From the NCBI GenBank assembly GCA_038025085.1, contig CM076148.1:33710501-33774500 (forward strand): a stretch of 64,000 nt of DNA, read 5' to 3'. The notes beneath the pieces are model-generated. The model made no database searches. It was not told the origin of the DNA and worked only from the letters and a program-made list of their open reading frames with translations. Positions 10,831-21,581 of the stretch are shown piece after piece. The position numbers were made by a program, and so were the translations under genes. The stretch comes from Tetragonia tetragonoides (lineage: Eukaryota; Streptophyta; Magnoliopsida; Caryophyllales; Aizoaceae). Numbering within the stretch: the first letter of the stretch is position 1; every line of letters starts with the position of its first letter.

Positions 10831-13157
10831 GGCTCTAACTGTAAGTTTTGGTGTTTGCTCTCTCTTTCTCTCTTGTCTGGTAAGAAACGAAGATAAAGAG
10901 CTTTATAAGGGGTTTGCAATCATCCTAGGAAAAAAAAAGTGGTTTGGATTAACTTTTATTTTACAACTGGCGAATGATTGTTTTTTTCTTTTTAGCCTAA
11001 TAAGTTTTTGTTTAACAAACTTTTTTTTTTTTAATTAGCCAAGTTTTTGTGTGAAACCTTTGTCTTCTTCACTAATGATACTATCATCTGTTCCTCCCTT
11101 AAACATGGAATTTTGGATTTGGCTGGTCGTCTTTTCAAGTTAAAAGGCAAAGCTTGAAACACTCTAATGTATTGCATCCCCTAAAAAAAGGTGGGGAAAA
11201 AGACTCAATATCGAAGCTAGATGAAGGCTTTATCAGTTTTATGTTTTTCGAAATGTTAATTTGTTTTGCCACTGATCATTTTGGCGTGGCCTCGATCTTC
11301 TGGTGCAATGTGGATGTTTTTTTTTTTTTTTTTTTTTTTTACTTCTTGAAGATCTTCTTGATTCATGCATCTTATATATTTCTCTGCTTCATTTTGTTCA
11401 TTTCTTGCCTTGTTCACTTTTCATGCATCTTATATGTTTTGCATCTTCAAATTTATTCCCAACCTATTAAGAATATGATTTTTTAGCTTGGGTATAGATA
11501 AGTAGTAGGGGACTGTTGTACAAGTAGAGGTCAAGCTTTTGTGGCTTGGATATTGATAGTCAGTTGCAGTGAGAAAACACATTAGCTAAATGATTTAGAA
11601 CATACTCACAATTTGTTGGAAATACAATGATTGTTACTGTAGATCGAGCATACATTAGCTAAATGAATTTGAGCATACTTGTGTAGATGGTTTCCTAAGG
11701 AACGAATACTCCCTCCGCTCCAAATTTTGTAAAAGGTGATCGTCTGAGTCCATCAGTGACTGCACTTTGAAAGTATGAAAAAAATGCAAAACTTGAAACA
11801 TAGATGATTAGTTTGCGGTTCTGTTTTCAATATTTCTGGTGCTTCCTACTAGTTCAACATTTGTTTGTCCTTCTCAATCTTTTCATTATACTTTCTCTTA
11901 ACAACAGATTGAATCTAACAAATTGATTTGAATGTTGATTAGGAGAAGCACTAACAACCTGTTGTTTAGTTTTGAAAGAAGTTAAGTCCTACAGATGTTG
12001 GCAGGTTTCATGTCATAGTGAATAATTCCTTTTGATGTACGTAAAGAGCCTGTAGTTGCAGCCAACATGCTTGGTTGCTTTCAGAGCTTGGATAATGTGT
12101 CAGACAAGGATTACGAATCTTGTGGATCAACCTATCATTCCGAACTTGATTATCCAACCCCCGGTAGTAAAAGTTCCAACCTTCAATCTGTTCTGGCCAG
12201 CAATTTGCAATTTAATTTATTGCAGCAGAAATACAAAAAATTTGCTGCTAGTAGTTCTGATATTGGTAGCCATCATATCTTACAGTCCAAAGGCTCTGCT
12301 AAACTCAAAATCAGCTAATCAAGAGTCTGACCATGCTATAGTGGAGTAGCAAGTCCTTGCTCAAAATGATACGGTTACAACTTCTACATAGGCTATCGGA
12401 TTCAGACCACATGGAGAAACTACTAAACGCATCTAAAAGATGAAAAAATACATCCAAGAAAAATCACTGGTTCGAGCAAGAATATCCAAGTTGTATGTGA
12501 CTTGCTCTTCTCGACAGACAACAAAACATGACGTAAGAAATAAGAATATCAAAACTTGAACGTTCTAGCACCATCCAAGCTTCTAGGACCAAACTGCAAG
12601 TCGCGTAAATACATGCTATCAGAAAACCAGTAAAGAGGGGATTTGACTATATATGTCACTTAATGTTTTGGCTAATCCAACATCACAAAGAGAAATTAGT
12701 GTATACTATAAAATTAGGGTCCTATAAAAATTAAGGTCCTTAGCTCCTCATGTACCTTATAGTGTCCATTTTCGTCCAAACTTAAAAGGATGTTACACGG
12801 TTTGAATGAAGTCTGTAAGCAATTCCTTTTTAATGTAAGTAGATGAAGTAGCAGCCTAGCAGGCATTGTGTAAAGTCATCAAAGACAAAATCTGATATAT
12901 CTATACAAAATCTAGTCATTCATTCTACACAAAGAATAAACAACGGGATTGGGAATCGTTCATTCAGAGATATCGATGTCAAGAAAGATTGCCTAATTAC
13001 TTGATGTGAACAAACCATGTGCATTGCAAATTTTGATGGGAACTTTAACATTACAAATGGATCCATGCACCCATTAAGTGAGATTTGAGCACTCCCCACC
13101 CTTAAGACATACTCCATGTTCATCCTGCCATCCCCATCTACCTAACAAAATTAGAGC
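10831..13157. other. Intergenic between F-box copies 2 and 3
   Basis: Holds a long T run (about 11320-11340). The block at about 11340-11580 is duplicated at 14680-14905 and more distantly at 26130-26350 (TTCTTGAAGATCTTCTT..., TTTATTCCCAACCTA..., GGGTATAGATAAG). At 11703-11712 is an isolated CTCCCTCCG motif of the kind found at mariner/Stowaway ends, without a clear partner. The stretch 12695-12900 is the paralogue of window positions 1-200. A short open segment at 12067-12318 is listed separately. Confidence 0.55.
12067..12318 (+). CDS. Possible orphan exon or gene fragment, 83 codons
   Basis: An ATG-initiated open frame with ordinary-looking, serine-rich composition (SLDNVSDKDYESCGSTYHSE...). 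A plausible acceptor (gttgcag) lies just upstream. I do not recognise a family and found no clear partner exon, so this could be a chance frame or a remnant of a gene caught in the duplicated block. Confidence 0.2.
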   Translation: MLGCFQSLDNVSDKDYESCGSTYHSELDYPTPGSKSSNLQSVLASNLQFNLLQQKYKKFAASSSDIGSHHILQSKGSAKLKIS

Positions 13158-14465
13158 TTAAAGTTCCGCAAAACAAAAACTACTTATTTTTCGCCACACA
13201 GGTACGATTGGGTCACGAGGAATGGTAACAAGGCTTTCGTTATATAAAAAAGCTTTGGATATATAAAATCTTGTGTTCTCATCATCGCTCGAGCTCCTAA
13301 TTGTGTAATCATTAATCTTATACCAGACAAAACCGCCACAAAATTGATGCTTAAGCAAAATTTCACTTGTTGGTGTTCTAGCATAAGCCAAAGGGGATAT
13401 CTTCCAATCCACTTTCCCAGCAACAGCTGAACCAGAAATACGCACCAACTTGAACCAAGAATCTTTCACCCCATACTCCATGACCCAAATATGAACTGCG
13501 TTACATTCATACGTACGTTCATACATAGCAGATAGGCACAAACATCCATCAAGCATCCCTATCTGTACCATATTTTGGATCTTGAATGAAGGACTGAGTG
13601 CTGCCCAATTTGCAAGGTGATCGTCAGGTAATAACACATCGTTGCCCCAGCATTCGTTGGGAAAATCAAAACAACCAATCCGGTGATTAAACTCGGATGA
13701 ATTCCAGAACTTCCAGTGAAGTAAATGGTTGTCTATAAGGACACCATAACCCGGCGAATCGATAGCTTCCAAACAATTAGATGTTTTACTAACCAAACTC
13801 CAGGTTTGATTCCTCAAGCTATATAGTACAACCTCCATCTCCATACCACTAACACGATAAGCATCAGTATATATAGTATTTCTCGAAATCGCTATAATTT
13901 TATAATCATCATTGCCATCATCACCAAACCCGAACCCAAATGTACTACAAAAGCCCAAACTGAACAAACCATAGCTCCACCTAATATTACGATAGATACG
14001 GGTTGCTGGATTAAGCAACACAAATTTGTCCTTAATTCGTAGGCAGAGCAAGCCATTGCAGGTCCCAATCAAGGTAATATCGCGGGTATTACTATGCTCA
14101 TAAGGGAGGTTGAATTTGACGATGGGAAAATTAGGCAAGTCCAATTCGGCAGAGTAGAGACCTAACATAGGAGACGAACTTGAAAATATAAAGTTTTGTT
14201 CCGTGAATACGAGTAGGCGATTAGCATTGGAGGATTGAGAATGACGGAGATGAAGGTTGATGAAATCGGGGCTCGAGATTAGTGCTTTGAACAACTTGCA
14301 AACGCACTTGAAGCGTAGAAGAGATTTAGCAGCTAATCTTGGGAGTATTTCTACGGATATTATTTCTATGGGAAGGTATAGTTTTGGTGGTATTTTTTCT
14401 CTCTTTCTCTTTCGCTTTAGGTAAGGGAGGATACAGAGGAAGTGGCTGAAAGAGAACAGAGCCAT
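13158..14465 (-). CDS. F-box/FBA domain protein (copy 3, intact)
   Basis: A single uninterrupted 435-codon frame, the longest F-box copy here and a likely SCF ubiquitin-ligase adaptor. The F-box is at about residues 31-72 (LPIEIISVEILPRLAAKSLLRFK.VCK). Family signatures follow in order: IGTCNGLLCL, LLNPATRIYR, FGFGFGDDGNDDYKI, YSLRNQTWSLVSKTSN, IDNHLLHWKFWN, RIGCFDF, LLPDDHLANW, LDGCLCLSA, YGVKDSWFKLVRIS, SEILL and ESLVTIPRDP. It runs 19 residues past the usual end (VPVWRKISSFCFAEL). There is no Met just before the F-box, so the start at 14465 is the only good one. The resulting leader (MALFSFSHFLCILPYLKRK) parallels that of copy 1. Its 3' flank is homologous to that of copy 1, showing block duplication. 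Confidence 0.85.
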   Translation of the reverse strand: MALFSFSHFLCILPYLKRKRKREKIPPKLYLPIEIISVEILPRLAAKSLLRFKCVCKLFKALISSPDFINLHLRHSQSSNANRLLVFTEQNFIFSSSSPMLGLYSAELDLPNFPIVKFNLPYEHSNTRDITLIGTCNGLLCLRIKDKFVLLNPATRIYRNIRWSYGLFSLGFCSTFGFGFGDDGNDDYKIIAISRNTIYTDAYRVSGMEMEVVLYSLRNQTWSLVSKTSNCLEAIDSPGYGVLIDNHLLHWKFWNSSEFNHRIGCFDFPNECWGNDVLLPDDHLANWAALSPSFKIQNMVQIGMLDGCLCLSAMYERTYECNAVHIWVMEYGVKDSWFKLVRISGSAVAGKVDWKISPLAYARTPTSEILLKHQFCGGFVWYKINDYTIRSSSDDENTRFYISKAFLYNESLVTIPRDPIVPVWRKISSFCFAEL

Positions 14466-15600
14466 GGAACATTTTACTCTCTATTCAACTCCTTTTTCCA
14501 CAAATCACTGTCAATGTCAAGAACTTGCAAGGGTTTTCTTTTTATACTAGAACTTACAAGGGTTTTGATATTTTCCTTAAAAAGATTCTTATCAAACAAA
14601 ATCTCCTTTCAAAAAGATAAAAATAACCAAAAACTTGTATGACACTGTCCACAGTGGCAATGTGGCTTTTCTTAATCTTCTTGAAGATCTTCTTAATTCA
14701 TGTTATATATTTCTCTCCTTCAGTTTGTTGATTTCTTGCCTTGTTCACTTTTTACCTAGTCGTAAACTAGCTAGATTAGTATATAAACTTTTTGCATAAA
14801 ATTTATTCCCAACCTAATAAGAATATGATTTTTGGCTTGGGTATAGATAAGTAGAAGTCAGGGTTTTGTGGCTTGGTTAACGATGATCAGTTGCAGTGAG
14901 AAAGTAGTACTCCCTTATTTTAATTTGTCTTTTTTCTGGCAAAAGTTTACCTTCCATCACATAGTTGTGCATTACTATTTTGGTAACCCACCCTCGAAAC
15001 ATACGTTCATCCAGGCATTCTCATCTACATACCCAACCGAATTAGGTGGTGTTTGGCCTAGCTTGTGAGGAGCTTCTAGTTTTTTCCCTCTTTTTCCCCA
15101 CAAACCTCCCCCTCCATCTCTTCCTCACCCACATTTTCAGCTTCTAAGAAGCTCAAAATACCCATTGGGAAGCCCAAAAGTAGAAGCTCCAATTTGATGC
15201 TTCTACTTTTGGAGCTTCTAGGGGGTCCTAGGGGGTGGTTTAAGCGTTTTGGAAGGTGAAAATGAGTGTGAGGAGGAGGTAGAGGGAATGGTTTGTTAGG
15301 GAAAATAGGGGAAAAAGTAGATTGTTTTAAATTTACTTGTTCATCAAACTGGGGTACATCGTACATGTATCGACTAGCGAATAAGGTTATCCATCCAAAC
15401 CTTCCCTCATAAATCGGGTTTTGATAGGAAATAATTACAATCCTCCCAATGCAGACTTTGCAATTGGTTGGTCTAGTGATATCCAATCTGCGACCTCATA
15501 TGATCATTGGCTCATTGCATTGTATTACAGGCTACCAAGCCTGACATTGATCTTAAACTACTACCCCCCACAAAATATAATCTTTTACTTCAAGCACATA
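14466..15600. other. Intergenic; duplicated flank plus foldback element
   Basis: About 14680-14905 repeats the block at 11340-11580. About 14980-15045 resembles the 3' flank of an F-box copy (CATACGTTCATCCAGGCATTC), so another F-box gene may once have been here. A foldback element follows (listed separately). No coding sequence is supported. Confidence 0.5.
15048..15370. repeat. Foldback/MITE-like element
   Basis: The left half (TTCCCTCTTTTTCCCCACAAACC, CTTCCTCACCCACATTTTC) and the right half (GAAAATGAGTGTGAGGAGG, GGTTTGTTAGGGAAAATAGGGG) are inverted copies, giving a long imperfect hairpin centred near 15200. The centre also has its own palindrome (AGAAGCTCC...GGAGCTTCT). The left terminus reads GGTGTTTGGCC, a common non-autonomous hAT-like start. 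The right border and target duplication were not resolved. Confidence 0.5.
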
Positions 15601-16063
15601 TTACAGAATTCCGTTCCGTTTCAATATTCATCAACCCACATCTACCGTAAAATCAGTTGCTACACAGGTTGTACATCTTCATACTTTCATGAAAATCGGT
15701 TAGTGAAACATCCAATTGTGTGGACTCTTTCATTATTGGAAGTGATGAAGGTGTCCTTATAGACAACCATTTACTCCACTGGATGTTCTGGAATTCATTC
15801 AAGTCTAATCACCGGATTGGTTGTTTTGATATTCACAAGGAACAATGGGCCAAAGATGTGCCGTTACCTGACGATCACCTTGCAAATTGGGGAACAATCA
15901 GCCCTTCATGAAGGAGTATGGGGTGAAAGATTCTTGGTTCAAGTTGTTGCGTATTTCCGATTCATATGTTGCTAAGTTAGTGGAACGGGTACCGGTGTTG
16001 TCCCCTTTGGCTTTTGCTAGAAGAACAACTAGTGAAATTTTGCTTTTTCATAAATTCAAGTAC

Positions 16064-17009
16064 TGTTGGGGTAATATCCCAACTTGTGGGACCCAATGAA
16101 AATAAAAGAAAAAGAAAAAAGAAAAGTTTACTTAAGTCATTTACTAGCTAGTGTACGTGACTTATGGTTAGTGGGCTTTGTGATTGTAAGCCTTGGACCA
16201 CATGATTGGTCATATGTCTTGATTGATTAGGGTAGCAAAAGCTTGCGGCAAGTTAATATATAAAGAAGAGCTTGCCGAGAGAAGAGGTCGCTCAAGGAAC
16301 GGCAGCAAGAAAGAAGCGGCCGAAGACAAGAACAAATATGAAGGGTTGCCGTGAGAGCAAAGAGGCAGGGGCCTCTCTTGTTGGGTGAGAGGCGGCAACA
16401 GTTATGAAAGCCCGTGAGAGGGAGGTCTCTCTTCGGAGGTCTCTCTTCGGTAGTGATGGAAAGCTCTCGTCCATGGTGAGGGACTTGAGAGTAGGAGATA
16501 TTTGATTAGGGGGAGACATAATCAGATATGGTGGAGTGACACAAAACACAGATGAGTGAGAGTGTGAGATTCGGGTGGCGCGCTGCGGCTCGTGGCGTTA
16601 GCTGAGAATAAGTCGAGGTCACAGAATCGGAGAGGCTCTCATGTGGTGGTTTGTGTATGTGGTGGATGATCGAGGTGGAGATAGTTCCGGCACAGGAATA
16701 GACGGTATTCCGGTTCAGCGACATGTATCTGGTGAGATCTCTGGCATCCGAGAGGGTACTAAATTAGTAGACGTTACTGGTTTGTACTAGATGTAGAGAC
16801 AATGTATACTTGTCGTGTTGGCATAGTGTTCGGTTCTTGTTGTACTCCCTTGATTATCATAGTGGATTTTTTGTTAGTGCGTGGAGATCCGCACCGTGGT
16901 TTTTACCCTTTGTTGAAAGGGGTTTTCCACGTAAAAATATCGTATGTTCGATACTCTTTTATTGTTTGTGTTGTGTGTTTATTTTTGTGCTGCGCCTATT
17001 TCCCCAACA
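16064..17009 (+). repeat. LTR 1 of TRIM-like element
   Basis: A 946-bp LTR with perfect 8-bp terminal inverted repeats TGTTGGGG/CCCCAACA. A TATA box (TATATAAAG) lies near 16257, so transcription probably starts about 200 bp into the LTR. GTGAGAG- and GGAGGTCTCTCTTCGG-type short repeats occur around 16410-16450. Small open frames inside are duplicated identically in LTR 2 and have no known similarity. Confidence 0.93.
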
Positions 17010-17218
17010 AGTGGTATCAGAGCTAATGGTTGCGTTTCCGGCGGGTCGAGTGTTGCGGACCCGGGAGGAGTATTTGTTGTTGCTGTTTTGGGGAACTTTG
17101 GGAACACACACAGTTTGTGCCGAAAGTGTAGATCCGACGGTGACGAGTACGTGTTGACGGAAGCCATGGATGAGATGTGATCTGAGGTAAGTATCCCACA
17201 AGTTGTGAGGGGGAGATA
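17010..17218 (+). other. Internal domain: primer-binding site and polypurine tract
   Basis: TGGTATCAGAGC (17012-17023), two bases after LTR 1, is the initiator-Met tRNA primer site. GTGAGGGGGAGATA immediately before 17219 is the polypurine tract that primes plus-strand synthesis. The roughly 180 bp between them show no convincing protein and presumably carry packaging and dimerisation signals (inference). Confidence 0.85.
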
Positions 17219-18164
17219 TGTTGGGGTAATATCCCAACTTGTGGGACCCAATGAAAATAAAAGAAAAAGAAAAAAGAAAAGTTTACTTAAGTCATTTACT
17301 AGCTAGTGTACGTGACTTATGGTTAGTGGGCTTTGTGATTGTAAGCCTTGGACCACATGATTGGTCATATGTCTTGATTGATTAGGGTAGCAAAAGCTTG
17401 CGGCAAGTTAATATATAAAGAAGAGCTTGCCGAGAGAAGAGGTCGCTCAAGGAACGGCAGCAAGAAAGAAGCGGCCGAAGACAAGAACAAATATGAAGGG
17501 TTGCCGTGAGAGCAAAGAGGCAGGGGCCTCTCTTGTTGGGTGAGAGGCGGCAACAGTTATGAAAGCCCGTGAGAGGGAGGTCTCTCTTCGGAGGTCTCTC
17601 TTCGGTAGTGATGGAAAGCTCTCGTCCATGGTGAGGGACTTGAGAGTAGGAGATATTTGATTAGGGGGAGACATAATCAGATATGGTGGAGTGACACAAA
17701 ACACAGATGAGTGAGAGTGTGAGATTCGGGTGGCGCGCTGCGGCTCGTGGTGTTAGCTGAGAATAAGTCGAGGTCACAGAATCGGAGAGGCTCTCATGTG
17801 GTGGTTTGTGTATGTGGTGGATGATCGAGGTGGAGATAGTTCCGGCACAGGAATAGACGGTATTCCGGTTCAGCGACATGTATCTGGTGAGATCTCTGGC
17901 ATCCGAGAGGGTACTAAATTAGTAGACGTTACTGGTTTGTACTAGATGTAGAGACAATGTATACTTGTCGTGTTGGCATAGTGTTCGGTTCTTGTTGTAC
18001 TCCCTTGATTATCATAGTGGATTTTTTGTTAGTGCGTGGAGATCCGCACCGTGGTTTTTACCCTTTGTTGAAAGGGGTTTTCCACGTAAAAATATCGTAT
18101 GTTCGATACTCTTTTATTGTTTGTGTTGTGTGTTTATTTTTGTGCTGCGCCTATTTCCCCAACA
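17219..18164 (+). repeat. LTR 2 of TRIM-like element
   Basis: Same length and termini as LTR 1, with one observed substitution. It is followed directly by the AGTAC duplication and the continuation of the F-box reading frame (ELCWYN), which shows the exact pre-insertion sequence. Confidence 0.93.
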
Positions 18165-18301
18165 AGTACGAACTTTGCTGGTATAACGTTATTGATAAAA
18201 ACTTTGGGAGTTCGAGCTATGGGAATAACGCAAGAGCATTTCCTTCCAAACCTTTTTTTTATATAATGAAAGCCTCGTTACCATTCCTGATGGTGATTCA
18301 T

Positions 18302-18600
18302 TTTGGTGGTGTTTACTAGCTTGCAATCAAATGCTTGCAATGCAATCATTTTATAAGGTAGTTGTGAGGTGGAAAATGAAGGAGGGGGAGGAAGGAGATG
18401 GGAAAAGGAAGGTTGATTACATCACTCAAAGTAATCACCATTACATGGGAAAAGTTGAGCAATTGTGATTACATTGAATGATGCAATCAACCCCACTTTT
18501 TCCAACTTCTCATCCCACTCCTTCACTTTTCACCCCACATTTACTCTACAAAATGATTGCATTGCATTACATTTGATTGCAAATTAGTATACGAGGCCAT
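18302..18600. repeat. MITE with about 45-bp terminal inverted repeats
   Basis: The left arm (TTACTAGCTTGCAATCAAATG...GCAATGCAATCATTTT) is the near-exact reverse complement of the right arm (AAAATGATTGCATTGC...CATTTGATTGCAAATTAGTA). Internal GTGATTACAT/ATGTAATC-type repeats extend the foldback. It lies immediately 3' of the split F-box fragment. Exact ends and target duplication are uncertain. Confidence 0.75.
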
Positions 18601-20100
18601 AGTGTAAGAATGAAGTCATAAGCTGCGCTAACTGAGTGAAAATTAAATAGACATAAGTGACACAGTCGGGGACCAAAGAAATTAGTCATTCAGAAAAACA
18701 GAGATTGTTCAACCATAAAGAAACATTCGGTCCATGTGCTTGTTTTCATCTCACATATGGCAGAATTATAACTGCAAGTTCATCATCTAAATCAGCGCAA
18801 CAATTTAAAAATTCATCTATTTTACCATTATAAGGTAAACTAGCATATCTGAAGTGCATCACCGCCTGTATGAACACTAAAAACTCTCAAGAGAATCTGA
18901 GTTGTACCCGGAATTGTCCTCCAAATCAAAGAACTGACTGTTGGTGCTCCGTTCACCACTTCTCCCGTACTAATCATCATTCAAATCAATTTCTCTTTGG
19001 TGATCAAAAGATTAAAATCAATTGGGAGTCCACCTGACGATCAGAGATTCAGAGCAAGTATTGGAAAAAAAAAAAACCGTTCTTAAACTTAAAAGCACCA
19101 CAAAATTTTCGAAGAAAACCTAAAAGCATTATCCTAATTTTCAAGTTTCAGCTCAATCTTCATAGGAACATATAAGTTGAATCAAGAAGAATTTCAAAAA
19201 GCTAATAGAAACCCCATTATATGAACTCATACCTGCAGGAGAACTGGAGAAGATGTCAAGTGATCTGCTGCGAAATAAATTAACACTTTGAAGATGCTCA
19301 GTTGACCTCTATTACAACAAATGGCCTATTGGAGGGAAACAACCAGCAAAGTCAATTGCAGGATCTCCAGCAAAACTATATATTAAAATGTTACAAGCTT
19401 TGCTATTTCACTTGACATGACCAGTCAAATCCAAAATTCTTTGTTGGCATTCATGAAGAAGATTAGGGTGTTTTGCCCAAGGCTTCTTTCCTAAGTTCTT
19501 TGGCCTCAGAAACTTGACAACATAATTGCAGTATGGCATTTCGCTTTACTGCACTGAAGGAAGTGTGGGCAACCCTTGTTGCACAAATTATGCAAAAATA
19601 CTTGAAAATAAGAGAACATACATCAAGCTCAAAACTTATTTTAGACATCTGATGATATATTGAGCTCAAGAAGAGACAAAGTTTGTCAAGTGCAAAGAAA
19701 CTGTGTCAACAATATCTGCACAATACTACTATGATATGCGACAACTACTAGCATAAATGAAGCACCCACAAGATAATACTATATTCCAATGTTTAAAATA
19801 AAATTAAATCAAATCAAATAGTTGCAATGGAAACCTTAACATTGTAAATGGATCCATGTTAAAAAGTTTGATTTTAGTAACCCCACCATCAAAACATATC
19901 TTCATCCCTCCATTCCCATCTGCTACCTAACAAAATTAGAACTTAGAGTTGGCAGGGGGAAAAAGAAGTTTAGTTATTTGGCCATGACTAAAGATGCCAA
20001 GGCATCATACATCAAACAGAGTTGAGGGCCTGCCGTGGGGATGCTAGCATGCTACTCATTTATCGAAATTAAAATGTTACGTTAACACATCACACCAAAT
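18601..20100. other. Intergenic; F-box flank remnants
   Basis: No gene seen. About 19140-19290 resembles the flank at 4960-5076. About 19830-19950 (GGATCCATG..., CATATCTTCATC...CCATTCCCATCT, ACAAAATTAGAACTTA) is the standard 3' flank of the F-box copies, but no F-box gene follows; instead the RNase H-like duplicon begins near 20100. This marks a duplication breakpoint. Confidence 0.5.
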
Positions 20101-20119
20101 TAGAACAGACCCATTCGCT

Positions 20120-20640
20120 TGTTTCGGTTTCAGAGTTTGCTGTAAAGATGCTTGATAGGTATGCAGCAGCTTGTGATGTCTGCAATAGGGTGAGCAATGT
20201 TACTTAAAGGACTGATCAGAGGGATACAGGTTTGCAATTGAAAGTTCTGGCTACTGGAATCCTCAAAACTAAAGTTGATTCTGCTATGGCAAGCAGCCAA
20301 ACGGTGTTGTTATGTCCGAGTACTGAATTCATTCCGGCATTTGCTAGCAGAAGGTGTAGTCTCTTACCCCCCCCTCCCCCCGACATTGCGAATGTGTGTA
20401 CTTTCGTAAGCTGCATTGTGGGCTCGTGACAAAGGCTGTGAGCAGGTTGTTTTAGAGACAGATTGTGTGAAAATTGCAGCTTATTGGAGGGCTGTAGTTC
20501 GTGATGTCAATGAATCCAACGCTAACAGCCAACATACTCTTCAGAATCTAATTTTGTTGATGTTGGTGCTAAAAGATCTTGTTATGTGCTGCTAACCGTT
20601 TAGCTAGAGCCTCATGTGTATTGCAGAGTGGTGTAGTTTC
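20120..20640 (+). pseudogene. RNase H-like (RVT_3) fragment, copy A
   Basis: Decayed copy of the sequence seen better at 28.8-29.3 kb. The conserved DNA AGCTGCATTGTGGGCTCG followed by TGACAAAGGCTG and GCAGGTTGTTTT is shared. Near 20570-20635 a broken frame gives AKRSC...AANRLARASC, the terminal helix signature of plant RVT_3 domains. Frames are disrupted by several indels, including a C-rich tract at about 20369-20381. No function is expected. Confidence 0.55.
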
Positions 20641-21480
20641 CCTATGATAATTTCTGATATTTAACTGATGATGCAAGTGCTAGTGAGTGGAGAATTCCTT
20701 AGTCTTTTTTAAATAAATTAACTCCTCGGGCTGTTACTATTTGTTCTGTCAATCCTACGCGTACTGGGGAGAAATGGAGGGAACTGTGATTTGGATGTTA
20801 TAAAGTCAGAAATGAAAGGGCATTGGTACAAGAAAGAAAAGTACAGAAGAGAAGACCTGGTTCCGTCACTGTACAGAACCAGAGGAAGTTTCGGAATATA
20901 ATTGGGGGTGTAAAGAGCTGAGCACCTCTGTGGCTAAATGTTGAAACCTACTCCTATCTAAATTTCAAAATTCAGAAGGCAAACTAAAGCGAGAGAGCCA
21001 TGTGAAACCTTTTCCGCTCAAGGCAGATCAGACAGCAGACAAAGAAACTGATACTGTACATCCCCTGTAATCCATTTGGGCCTCTTCGATTTCCTGCTGT
21101 AATTGTGTGGATGTAACTGGACGAGGCCCATTTGTTTCCAGGACGAAGAGGGAAAGTTTTGATGTATTTTTTGTATCAGCTGACAATAAGTGAGAGCTGA
21201 AGAAGAAAACATGTTGGGCTAAAACTTCATTTGATCTAATGTTATGATCTGTTCTTTCACGATACGCTTAAATCAAACTAACGGAGCTTGAATGCTGTAA
21301 ACAAGCATTGATCAAAGCTTATCCAACTACAGATGCTATGCAAGAATCACATTAAAAAAGTATCACACAAAAGTACAATACTATACCCCAAAGGCTTAAA
21401 ATGAACCAAATTGTGATGGTCATTAACATTACAAAAGGATAGAGTACATAATAAAATAACAAAAGACACAAGTTTGATTT
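20640..21480. repeat. Duplicon A: shared 3' flank preceding an F-box gene
   Basis: Aligns throughout with 29400-29770 and with 30075-30840. Shared blocks include AAAGGGCATTGGTACAAGAA, CTACTCCTATCTAAATTTC, CAGATCAGACAGCAGACAAA, AATGCTGTAAACAAGCATTG and AAAGCTTATCCAACT. In both duplicons A and C an F-box copy on the minus strand follows, so the duplicated unit was RVT_3 fragment + spacer + F-box gene. Confidence 0.65.
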
Positions 21481-21581
21481 TAATACGCACCCCCAAAACA
21501 TATCTTCATCATGCCCTTCCCATCTACCCAATCATTTTCCAACTTAAACATTCTAAAAAAACTAGCACTACTACTTACTTG

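Larger units (their letters stand above)
16064..18164 (+). mobile_element. Young non-autonomous LTR element, giant LTRs and mini internal region
   Basis: Two direct 946-bp LTRs (16064-17009 and 17219-18164) flank just 209 bp of internal DNA. Each LTR starts TGTTGGGG and ends CCCCAACA. The element is bordered by a 5-bp target duplication AGTAC (16059-16063, 18165-18169). The internal part has a primer-binding site (TGGTATCAGAGC) and a purine-rich tract before LTR2, but no gag or pol. By eye the LTRs differ at a single base (C at about 16595, T at about 17750), so insertion is very recent. It is TRIM-like in lacking coding capacity, but its LTRs are much longer than usual for TRIMs. It must use proteins of another retrotransposon. 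Confidence 0.93.
15620..18310 (+). pseudogene. F-box/FBA fragment (copy 4), split by LTR element
   Basis: Plus strand, C-terminal part of an F-box gene. About 15627-15660 encodes STHIYRKIS. After a deletion the frame continues with IGSDEGVLIDNHLLHWMFWN, RIGCFDIHKEQW, DVPLPDDHLANW (15720-15911). A further gap follows, then MKEYGVKDSWFKLLRISDSYV...TTSEILLFHKFKY up to 16063. There it is interrupted by a 2.1-kb retrotransposon and resumes at 18170 with ELCWYNVIDKNFGSSS, and a frameshifted ALVTIP-equivalent near 18275. The N-terminal F-box is absent. The gene was therefore already a fragment, or became one by deletion, around the retrotransposon insertion. Confidence 0.8.

Noticed and set aside
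11709..11720. Stowaway MITE at the isolated CTCCCTCCG motif
   Set aside because: No matching inverted terminus or paired TA found within about 1 kb.
16210..17879. Conserved proteins of 62, 72 and 85 codons appearing twice identically
   Set aside because: They lie in the two nearly identical LTRs; their duplication reflects the LTR pair, not selection on proteins.
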